A stretch of DNA of 5,152 bases, taken from NCBI GenBank assembly GCA_937871145.1, contig CALMXN010000354.1, forward strand, positions 1 to 5,152, written 5' to 3'. The notes under the pieces were generated by a model that saw nothing but the letters and a program-made list of their open reading frames with translations, did not search any database and was not told the origin of the DNA. The DNA comes from an uncultured Clostridia bacterium (GTDB lineage: Bacteria > Bacillota > Clostridia > Oscillospirales > Ruminococcaceae). Positions 1 through 4,648 of this stretch are shown here, in pieces. The position numbers were made by a program, and so were the translations under genes. How positions within the stretch are numbered: the stretch's first letter is position 1; each line of letters begins with the position of its first letter.

Positions 1-1011
1 TGCGGAGAATGCAAGTCTGTCCTCTTGTGGGTTTAGTGAACATATTCCGTTTGAAAGCTCTTTTGGTAGCATTGGAATAACTCTGTTTGCGTAATAAACG
101 CTTGTTCCACGGCGGATAGCTTCATTGTCAAGCTCAGATTTTGGCTTAACATAATATGAAACGTCAGCAATATGAACCCCAAGCTCATATCCCTCCGAAG
201 TTTTATTTATAGAGATTGCGTCATCAATATCCTTTGTGTCAGCTCCGTCGATAGTGAAGATAACTTCATCTCGCAGGTCAAGACGGTTAGGAGCTTCCTT
301 TTTAATTGTTGACATATCAGAAACGTTCATAGCTTCATCAAGGACAGATTTAGGGAATTCAAGAGAAATTCCGTTTAGTTCAAGCACTGACATAGCACAT
401 ACTGAAGCCTTTGTGGAACTTCCAAAGCAGGTTATTATCCTGCAGGTATGTTCACTGTGACGTGTTCCACGGTAAGCAATTTCGCAAAGCACCTTGTCAC
501 CTTCATTGACCTCATAGTCAGAAAGATTTTCAATAGGCAGAGCATACTGTGACATAATATCGGGAATAACACAGAATGTGTCAAACTCTCTTTTTATATT
601 ACCTGTAAAGCGTGAGAAGTCCTGATTGATAATATTAACAACTTCACCCTCAAGTGATTCGCCCTTGCCCTTGAATGCTCTTACATTTACTGTATCATTA
701 GGCATTGCACCTTTAAGGAACTTTCCTGGAATAAAAATTACTTCTTCAGTTTTAATGTCCTTTGCAAAACCAAAAGTTTTGTTAAGACGTGTAATTTTTG
801 CCGTAACAAGTCCGCAGTATTTAGGGAGAAGGAAGCCGTCAGGCTGTTCAAAAATCTCACCATTGACTTTCATTTTTTCAAGAGTTTCAGTGAAATGCTT
901 GAAGTCTTTATCAGAAACACGGCAGGATCTTAACAGCTTTTTGTATGGCAGAGGTTCTTTCCCGGTTTTTTTAATCTTTTCAAGTATGATTTTTTTGTAT
1001 GATTCGTTCAT
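1..1011 (-). CDS. rnr: Ribonuclease R, N-terminal part (cut by window edge)
   Basis: This is a 3'-to-5' exoribonuclease of the RNB family, which degrades structured RNA in the cytoplasm and takes part in RNA quality control. The first 337 codons are present and the frame runs open off the left edge; full-length family members are about 700-800 residues. Residues 1-60 look like the N-terminal winged-helix region. Residues about 60-225 look like the cold-shock/OB domains (GFAKD near 81, VIFIPGKFLKGAMPNDTV at 91-108). The RNB catalytic domain starts near 240. The catalytic motif TIDGADTKDIDDAIS is intact, with Asp255, Asp261, Asp263 and Asp264 in the 0/+6/+8/+9 spacing of the RNB metal-binding aspartates. 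It is followed by HIADVSYYV and MLPKELSNGICSLNP. The ATG at 1011 has GGAGG (1018-1022) seven bases upstream. The gene follows secG, a common Firmicute arrangement; smpB often comes next but would lie outside the window. RNase R is preferred over RNase II because of the DG-A-D form of the motif and the Firmicute context. Confidence 0.95.
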   Translation of the reverse strand, partial: MNESYKKIILEKIKKTGKEPLPYKKLLRSCRVSDKDFKHFTETLEKMKVNGEIFEQPDGFLLPKYCGLVTAKITRLNKTFGFAKDIKTEEVIFIPGKFLKGAMPNDTVNVRAFKGKGESLEGEVVNIINQDFSRFTGNIKREFDTFCVIPDIMSQYALPIENLSDYEVNEGDKVLCEIAYRGTRHSEHTCRIITCFGSSTKASVCAMSVLELNGISLEFPKSVLDEAMNVSDMSTIKKEAPNRLDLRDEVIFTIDGADTKDIDDAISINKTSEGYELGVHIADVSYYVKPKSELDNEAIRRGTSVYYANRVIPMLPKELSNGICSLNPQEDRLAFSA

Positions 1012-1041
1012 TTTATTCCTCCGTTGTTTGTTACTTTTCTT

Positions 1042-1071
1042 ATATTAAAATTCTGTGCAGTAAAACACCAA
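1042..1071 (-). promoter_or_regulatory. Candidate weak promoter for rnr
   Basis: Read on the minus strand, TTGGTG (1066-1071) and TAATAT (1042-1047) are 18 bases apart and lie about 30 bases before the rnr start codon. The -35 element matches poorly. The reason to expect a promoter here is the terminator-like hairpin upstream, which would separate rnr from secG. Read-through from secG is the alternative. Confidence 0.35.
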
Positions 1072-1093
1072 TTATGCTTTTTCGGATATGCAA

Positions 1094-1121
1094 ATAGCCC
1101 CACGTAAAAACGCAGGGCTAT
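1094..1121 (-). terminator. Terminator-like hairpin between secG and rnr
   Basis: On the minus strand ATAGCCCTGCG pairs with CGTGGGGCTAT around a six-base loop (TTTTTA). The 11-bp stem has two G-T wobbles and a GC-rich middle. It starts 13 bases after the secG stop codon, the normal place for an intrinsic terminator. The following T-run is short (TATTTG), so termination may be partial. Confidence 0.6.
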
Positions 1122-1134
1122 CAATTAATCATTT

Positions 1135-1377
1135 TTACTTTAGTATATTAACAAGCAAAGTTACTCCGAAGAATATAAAAGCAGCAACTCTTGTGAAGTT
1201 TGCAACCTTTGAATCTCTGGTCTTGCTACCGTTTCTTCCAAAGAAAGAATCATTAGAAGAACCTGTAATAGCTGATGTCATTCCTGGGTCCTTACTGTCC
1301 TGAATAAGAACAACAAGAATTATAATCAAACTCGCTATTACCAATAATATACCACTGATAATCTGAATAGTATTCAT
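1135..1377 (-). CDS. secG: Preprotein translocase subunit SecG
   Basis: This 80-residue inner-membrane protein is the small accessory subunit of the SecYEG translocon and aids SecA-driven export of unfolded proteins. It has the SecG layout: a first membrane helix (about 4-25), a cytoplasmic linker with VVLIQDSKDPGMTSAITGSS then SFFGRNG, and a second helix (about 61-78). The linker matches the family pattern of LLQ-x-GKGxGLSGAxxGG followed by an FG motif. The frame is open further upstream to an ATG at 1422, but that ATG lies upstream of the predicted transcription start. The ATG at 1377 has GGAGGG six bases upstream and gives the standard length. The gene lies between the metal-uptake operon and rnr and has its own promoter, so it is probably expressed independently of metal supply. 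Confidence 0.93.
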   Translation of the reverse strand: MNTIQIISGILLVIASLIIILVVLIQDSKDPGMTSAITGSSNDSFFGRNGSKTRDSKVANFTRVAAFIFFGVTLLVNILK

Positions 1378-1383
1378 CAATAA

Positions 1384-1389
1384 CCCTCC
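1384..1389 (-). promoter_or_regulatory. secG ribosome binding site (decides the start)
   Basis: GGAGGG on the minus strand ends six bases before the ATG at 1377. It fixes the secG start at this codon and not at the in-frame ATG 15 codons upstream. Confidence 0.85.
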
Positions 1390-1412
1390 GTAAAGCTTTA
1401 ACATTCTAATAA

Positions 1413-1441
1413 AGTATATCATACATTATATTTATTTGCAA
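1413..1441 (-). promoter_or_regulatory. secG promoter, extended -10 sigma-A type
   Basis: On the minus strand TTGCAA (1436-1441) and TATACT (1413-1418) are separated by exactly 17 bases. TG plus one base precedes the -10 hexamer, giving the extended form TGATATACT. The expected start of transcription is near 1405-1407, leaving a leader of about 30 nt that contains the GGAGGG site. Confidence 0.75.
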
Positions 1442-1463
1442 GTCTTTATTATAATTTATCTTG

Positions 1464-2282
1464 CTATTTTTTTCTAATAAATCCTATCATAGAAAAAATC
1501 AGAAATACAACAAGATTTGCTACAACAACACTTGCTCCTGCAGGAACCTCATAAACAAACGAAGCCAGTATACCCACAAAGAAGCATAAAACTGAAATTA
1601 TTGCCGACGAAATAATAACACTTCTGAAGTTCTTGAATATTCTCATAGAACTCAAAGCAGGGAAGATGATAAGACTTGATATAAGCATTGTTCCCATAAT
1701 TCTCATACCTATTACAATAGTAATAGCTGTGAGGAAGGCTATCATCATATTGAATGCTTTAACATTTGTTCCGGAAGCCTTTGAAAAATTCTCATCAAAG
1801 GTAACAGCAAACAGCCTGTTATAGAACAGAATAAATACGATAAGTACAGCAATAGAAAGTATTATTGAAATAATTGCATCCTTGTCAGTAATAGCAAGAG
1901 CTGAACCAAACATATAGCTCATTACGTCCATATTCATTCCGTTTTTAAGTGAAGTTGCAATTACACCTATTGCTATCGAACTGCTTGAAATAAGTGCAAT
2001 AGCAGCGTCACCCTTAATTTTTCCATTTTCACTTATTTTAAGTAATAAAAATGCAGCAACAACTACTACAGGTACAGAAACCTGCAGAGGTGCAAGATTA
2101 AGAGCCATAGCAACAGACAACGCACCGAATCCAACGTGTGACAATCCGTCACCAATCATTGAATATCTTTTAAGTACAAGACTTACGCCAAGCAAAGCTG
2201 CACACAAGGACACAAGCCCACCTACAAGTAAAGCCTTTTGTAAAAAATCATAGGAAAGAAAATCATTTATCATCGCAAACAT
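1464..2282 (-). CDS. znuB: Zinc (or manganese) ABC transporter permease, ZnuB-like, ABC-3 family
   Basis: This 272-residue polytopic membrane protein is the channel-forming subunit of a cluster 9 metal importer and would act as a dimer with the ATPase. About eight hydrophobic segments are visible (roughly 16-37, 46-64, 68-83, 94-112, 136-155, 176-212 as one or two helices, 220-243, 247-267). ABC-3 family hallmarks include SMIGDGLSHVGFGALSVA (41-58), GDAAIALISSSSIAIGV (91-107), SYMFGSALAI (122-131), GTMLISSLIIFPA (197-209) and EVPAGASVVVANL (245-257). The ATG at 2282 has AGGAGG (2291-2296) eight bases upstream, inside the ATPase gene. The two genes overlap by 20 bases, which implies translational coupling. 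No convincing terminator follows the TAG stop, so some read-through into secG is possible. Zinc is preferred over manganese because the partner lipoprotein is histidine-rich; the permease itself does not settle the metal. Confidence 0.9.
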   Translation of the reverse strand: MFAMINDFLSYDFLQKALLVGGLVSLCAALLGVSLVLKRYSMIGDGLSHVGFGALSVAMALNLAPLQVSVPVVVVAAFLLLKISENGKIKGDAAIALISSSSIAIGVIATSLKNGMNMDVMSYMFGSALAITDKDAIISIILSIAVLIVFILFYNRLFAVTFDENFSKASGTNVKAFNMMIAFLTAITIVIGMRIMGTMLISSLIIFPALSSMRIFKNFRSVIISSAIISVLCFFVGILASFVYEVPAGASVVVANLVVFLIFSMIGFIRKK

Positions 2283-2982
2283 TATGTTTTCCTCCTAAGA
2301 ATTTTTTACCGACTTCACTTTCTTTATATTCGTCAGATGTTCCAAAGAACAAAAGGCTGTTATCCATATGGAGAACTTTGTTAGCATTGTTTACAGCAGA
2401 ATCGATATCGTGTGAAACCATTATAATAGTAATATTATTTTCTTCATTAAGCTTTTTAATTATTTTGTACATTTCAGCAGTAACAATCGGGTCAAGCCCT
2501 GCAACAGGCTCGTCAAGAATTAATAAGTCTTTTGTTGCGCATAAAGCTCTTGCCAAAAGAACTCTTTGTTGCTGACCTCCTGAAAGTTCACGATAGCATT
2601 TATGTTTCAGGTGCTTGATGCCAAGCTTTGCTATATTTTCATCAGCACGTTTTTTGTCCTTTTTCGTATAAAAAGGAATAATACCCTTGCTGTTAAGACA
2701 ACCAGACAAAACAACTTCATAAACTGAGGCAGGAAAGTCACGCTGAATAACAGTCTGCTGCGGAAGATATCCTATTTTATTTGTGGTGTCATCACCGAAA
2801 ATAATTTCTCCGCTTTTTGGCTTGAGAAGTCCGGCAATTGTTTTGATAAGTGTACTTTTTCCTGAACCATTTTCACCGACAACAAAAACATAGTCGCCTT
2901 TTTCAATAGAAAAATTTATGTCTGATACGGCGTGAAAATTGTCATAGTTTACACAAAGATTTTTGCAAGTAAGTAATGCCAT
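2263..2982 (-). CDS. znuC: Zinc (or manganese) ABC transporter ATP-binding protein, ZnuC-like
   Basis: This 239-residue cytoplasmic ATPase powers metal import through the adjacent permease. All nucleotide-binding elements are intact: Walker A GENGSGKST (36-44), Q-loop YLPQQ (72-76), ABC signature LSGGQQQR (133-140), Walker B LLILDEP (153-159), D-loop AGLD (161-164) and the switch histidine in MVSHD (His191). The stretch between the Q-loop and the signature, with FPASVYEVVLSGC, is typical of the ZnuC/MntB branch. The ATG at 2982 overlaps the TAA stop of the lipoprotein gene by one base (TAATG), with a GGAAGGGG ribosome binding site (2991-2998) inside that gene. The 3' end overlaps the permease start by 20 bases. 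The one-base and 20-base overlaps indicate a co-transcribed, co-translated operon. Confidence 0.94.
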   Translation of the reverse strand: MALLTCKNLCVNYDNFHAVSDINFSIEKGDYVFVVGENGSGKSTLIKTIAGLLKPKSGEIIFGDDTTNKIGYLPQQTVIQRDFPASVYEVVLSGCLNSKGIIPFYTKKDKKRADENIAKLGIKHLKHKCYRELSGGQQQRVLLARALCATKDLLILDEPVAGLDPIVTAEMYKIIKKLNEENNITIIMVSHDIDSAVNNANKVLHMDNSLLFFGTSDEYKESEVGKKFLGGKHNVCDDK

Positions 2983-3917
2983 TAGTTAAGCCCCTTCCTG
3001 AGGTTTATGATATTCTGTTCCATTAGCTGAATATAAGTTTTTCCTGCTTTAAGTTCATCCTTTGATACATTATGACAAGAGTGCAATACCAAAGGTTCAG
3101 CCCCGGTTTCTTTAGCAATAGCCTTTGCAACCTTAGGATTAACAAGCTCTTCATAGAAGATAACCTTGATTTTCTTTTCCTTCATCTGCTTTATAATTTC
3201 TGAAACAGCCTTTGCACTCGGCTCTGTTTCACTTGAGCAGGAATCATATGCGGCAGTGTATTTAAGATTATATCTTTCAGCAAAATAATGCAATGCGAAT
3301 CTGCCGGCAAAGAAAAGTTCAATATGCTTTGATGTCGATACAACATCTTTAAGTTCGCTGTCAATTCTGTCAAGCTCTTTTTTGTATTTCTCTGCGTTTG
3401 CTTTATAGAAATCAGCATTCTTCTCATCAATTTCACAAAGACCTTTAACAATATTATCTACCATTATCTTTGCGTATTGCGGATCGGTCCATATGTGTGG
3501 ATCGTATTCGTGATGATGTTCTTCGTGTTCTTCGTGTTCCTCTTCCTTGTGTTCTTCCGTTTTTTCAAGAGTAATACCATTTGAAACATCAACTACCTTA
3601 AGTTTCTTGCTTTTTGTACTCTTAATTACCTTATCAGCCCAGACTTCCATATACTTTCCTGTATAAATAAACATATCTGATTTGCCGATGCTGATAATAT
3701 CAGAAGCAGTAGGATCAAATGAATGGCTGTCAACACCAGCGGGTAAAAGTAATTCAACATCCGCCTTGTCACCGGCAATCTGCTTTGCAAAGTCATATTG
3801 CGGGTACAGTGTAGCAATTATTTTAAGTTTTCCATTATCTTTTTTGTTTCCGTCTGTACATCCTGCCATTGAAAGAACAAGGGCTGCACAACAAATTAAG
3901 CTAAGTATTTTTTTCAT
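2982..3917 (-). CDS. znuA: Zinc ABC transporter substrate-binding lipoprotein, ZnuA/AdcA-like
   Basis: This 311-residue cluster 9 (A-I) solute-binding protein is the extracytoplasmic metal receptor of the importer. Residues 1-20 form a lipoprotein signal: MKK, a hydrophobic stretch, then SMAGC, so Cys20 would be lipidated. The mature protein starts with KLKIIATLYPQYDFAKQIAGDKADVELLLPAGVDSHSFDPT, the usual family opening, with His65 as the first metal ligand. A His/Glu-rich loop (121-137, seven His at 123-136) precedes YDPHIWTDPQ (138-147), whose His141 is the second ligand. Such loops favour zinc over manganese. The usual later His ligand region instead reads FFAGRFALHYFAERYNL (202-218), and a C-terminal LHSCHN (278-283) is present; this resembles a clostridial subgroup as I recall it. 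AAGGAG (3926-3931) lies eight bases before the ATG. The gene starts three bases after the regulator stop. Confidence 0.93.
   Translation of the reverse strand: MKKILSLICCAALVLSMAGCTDGNKKDNGKLKIIATLYPQYDFAKQIAGDKADVELLLPAGVDSHSFDPTASDIISIGKSDMFIYTGKYMEVWADKVIKSTKSKKLKVVDVSNGITLEKTEEHKEEEHEEHEEHHHEYDPHIWTDPQYAKIMVDNIVKGLCEIDEKNADFYKANAEKYKKELDRIDSELKDVVSTSKHIELFFAGRFALHYFAERYNLKYTAAYDSCSSETEPSAKAVSEIIKQMKEKKIKVIFYEELVNPKVAKAIAKETGAEPLVLHSCHNVSKDELKAGKTYIQLMEQNIINLRKGLN
3518..3535 (-). repeat. 9-bp tandem repeat encoding the Glu-Glu-His metal loop
   Basis: On the plus strand GTTCTTCGT occurs twice in tandem, with degenerate continuations (GTTCCTCTT and later TGTTCTTCC) to about 3557. Read on the coding strand it encodes repeated Glu-Glu-His units of the lipoprotein's His-rich loop. 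A nine-base unit keeps the frame if copy number changes. Confidence 0.7.
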
Positions 3918-3920
3918 AAA

Positions 3921-4346
3921 TCAATCTCCTTTATGTCTTGCCTGAAGGCAATCGGAACAGATGCCATAAAGCACTGTTTTAGAATAGTCTATTTCAAAGT
4001 TATGGTGGGACATAATATGATTATTCAGATTAACTAAAAAATCACAGTCAACGTGCAATAACGCACCACAGGATGAGCATTTGAAATGAAAGTGTTCATC
4101 GCAATGAGTGTTGTTGTCAACATATTCAAAGCAGGCTGACGCACCATCATCAGCAATATATTTTCTCACCATGTTGGTTTTCTCAAGTTTTTCAAGATAG
4201 CGGTAGACGGTTGATTTACCAACACAGTTACCCTGAGACTTAAGATGTTCAAAAACATCTTCGGCAGTAAAGTGCTTTCCCGCATTATCTTTAAAAAAAG
4301 AAAGAATATATTCACGCTGCTTTGTTCTGTAACTCGCATTATCCAA
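3921..4346 (-). CDS. Fur-family metal-responsive repressor, probably Zur-type, TTG start
   Basis: This 141-residue DNA-binding regulator is read from a TTG start. Residues 5-65 form the winged-helix domain (YRTKQREYILSFFKDN, then recognition helix region GKSTVYRYLEKLEKTNMVRKY at 43-63). The C-terminal half carries the dimerization and metal part: HCDEHFHFKCSSCG (81-94), HVDCDFLVNLNNHIMSHHNFEID (98-120) and YGICSDC (127-133). CxxC pairs at 90/93 and 130/133 are the structural zinc site of the family, and His81, His85, His87 and the HH at 114-115 are candidate sensory ligands. The frame is open upstream to an ATG at 4484, but that lies beyond the promoter and cannot be in the mRNA. TTG at 4346 has GAGGTG six bases upstream. 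The next gene, the zinc-binding lipoprotein, starts three bases after the TGA, so regulation of zinc uptake is the likely role. PerR- or Mn/Fe-type sensing cannot be excluded from sequence alone. Confidence 0.9.
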   Translation of the reverse strand: MDNASYRTKQREYILSFFKDNAGKHFTAEDVFEHLKSQGNCVGKSTVYRYLEKLEKTNMVRKYIADDGASACFEYVDNNTHCDEHFHFKCSSCGALLHVDCDFLVNLNNHIMSHHNFEIDYSKTVLYGICSDCLQARHKGD

Positions 4347-4352
4347 GTTTTT

Positions 4353-4358
4353 CACCTC
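4353..4358 (-). promoter_or_regulatory. Ribosome binding site deciding a TTG start for the Fur-family gene
   Basis: GAGGTG on the minus strand is followed by AAAAAC and then TTG (4346-4344). No in-frame ATG lies between the predicted transcription start and the conserved domain. The in-frame GTG inside this motif has no Shine-Dalgarno of its own, so TTG is the best start. Confidence 0.7.
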
Positions 4359-4387
4359 AATTTGAAAATGAATTTCAATTTCAAATT
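4359..4387 (-). promoter_or_regulatory. Candidate Fur/Zur operator: nested palindromes over the operon start site
   Basis: Two overlapping dyads are visible. The outer one is AATTTGAAA, 11 bases, TTTCAAATT, with perfect 9-bp arms centred at 4373. The inner one (4362-4378, centred at 4370) is TTGAAAATGAATTTCAA, which has the 7-1-7 form of Fur-family boxes (TGAAAAT-G-AATTTCA) with one mismatched pair. The element runs from about the predicted transcription start to the base just before the Shine-Dalgarno. Binding here would block transcription of regulator and transporter together. The sequence differs from the Bacillus Zur consensus, so the assignment rests on shape and position. Confidence 0.6.
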
Positions 4388-4389
4388 TA

Positions 4390-4418
4390 ATTTTACTACT
4401 GTTTTTAAGTATTGTCAA
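4390..4418 (-). promoter_or_regulatory. Promoter of the regulator-znuACB operon
   Basis: On the minus strand a consensus TTGACA (4413-4418) and TAAAAT (4390-4395) are separated by exactly 17 bases. Transcription should start near 4382-4384, inside the left arm of the candidate operator, leaving a leader of about 37 nt. This strong promoter fits an operon that is normally held repressed. Confidence 0.8.
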
Positions 4419-4455
4419 CTTTTGTTTTCTATAAACTTCAAAATAAAGCAAAAAT

Positions 4456-4503
4456 ATCTGCAAAATATTAAAAATCTGCAACAATTAAAATTAAATCCTG
4501 CAA
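4456..4503. repeat. Three spaced CTGCAA repeats upstream of the operon promoter
   Basis: ATCTGCAA occurs at 4456-4463 and 4474-4481, and CTGCAA again at 4498-4503, with start-to-start distances of 18 and 22 bases. They lie about 40-85 bases upstream of the operon -35 element (as TTGCAG on the minus strand) in an A/T-rich stretch. They may be a regulator site or chance in low-complexity DNA. Confidence 0.3.
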
Positions 4504-4529
4504 AAACAAGGCTGTATGTCCTTGATTTT
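4502..4529. terminator. Terminator-like hairpin in the divergent intergenic region
   Basis: CAAGG (4507-4511) pairs with CCTTG (4520-4524) around an eight-base loop. The stem is flanked by A5 on the left and T5 on the right, so it has terminator form in both directions. The GC stem is only 5 bp. No recognised gene ends here: both neighbouring promoters fire away from it. Confidence 0.4.
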
Positions 4530-4581
4530 TAATTAAAATGAACAGATATGCAATTATAATAAAAAATGTCTTCAAAAACCA

Positions 4582-4609
4582 TTGACAAAAATTTATATGT
4601 ATGTATAAT
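4582..4609 (+). promoter_or_regulatory. Promoter of the DRE-TIM metallolyase gene
   Basis: Consensus TTGACA (4582-4587) and TATAAT (4604-4609) are separated by 16 bases. Transcription should start near 4615-4617, about 33 bases before the ATG at 4649. It fires divergently from the metal operon. Confidence 0.8.
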
Positions 4610-4623
4610 TGTATACAATAATA
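4604..4623. promoter_or_regulatory. Palindrome over the -10 and start site, candidate operator
   Basis: ATTGTATACAAT (4608-4619) is a perfect 12-bp palindrome. With one mismatched pair it extends to 20 bp (TATAATTGTATACAATAATA). It covers the -10 element and the predicted transcription start, the usual place for a repressor site. The ATTGTATACAAT shape is reminiscent of GntR-type operators, but no regulator gene is visible in the window. Confidence 0.4.
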
Positions 4624-4648
4624 CAAAATAATTAGATAGGTGATAGAG

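Noticed and set aside
626..1048. Plus-strand open frame of 140 codons
   Set aside because: It lies antisense to rnr, whose minus-strand translation is clearly conserved. It has no family signal of its own.
1088..1303. Plus-strand open frame of 71 codons
   Set aside because: It runs antisense through the secG terminator hairpin and secG coding sequence, with no ribosome binding site or motif.
1378..1422. N-terminal extension of SecG from the ATG at 1422
   Set aside because: The ATG lies upstream of the predicted transcription start, and the extension contains the Shine-Dalgarno of the internal ATG at 1377.
1438..1463. Possible terminator after the permease gene (GCAAG...CTTGC)
   Set aside because: The stem is only 5 bp around a 17-base loop and there is no T-run after it, so it would not be stable enough.
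3191..3451. Minus-strand alternative frame of 86 codons within the lipoprotein gene
   Set aside because: It is same-strand out-of-frame shadow of the conserved metal-binding protein, with no start signal.
4245..4532. Plus-strand open frame of 95 codons opposite the Fur-family gene
   Set aside because: It is antisense to conserved Fur-family coding sequence and its operator, is rich in Phe/Lys/Asn as expected from AT-rich noncoding DNA, and has no recognisable domain.
4379..4648. Riboswitch or T-box leader before either divergent gene
   Set aside because: The predicted leaders are only about 33-37 nt, too short for a known riboswitch or T-box, and no conserved elements are visible.
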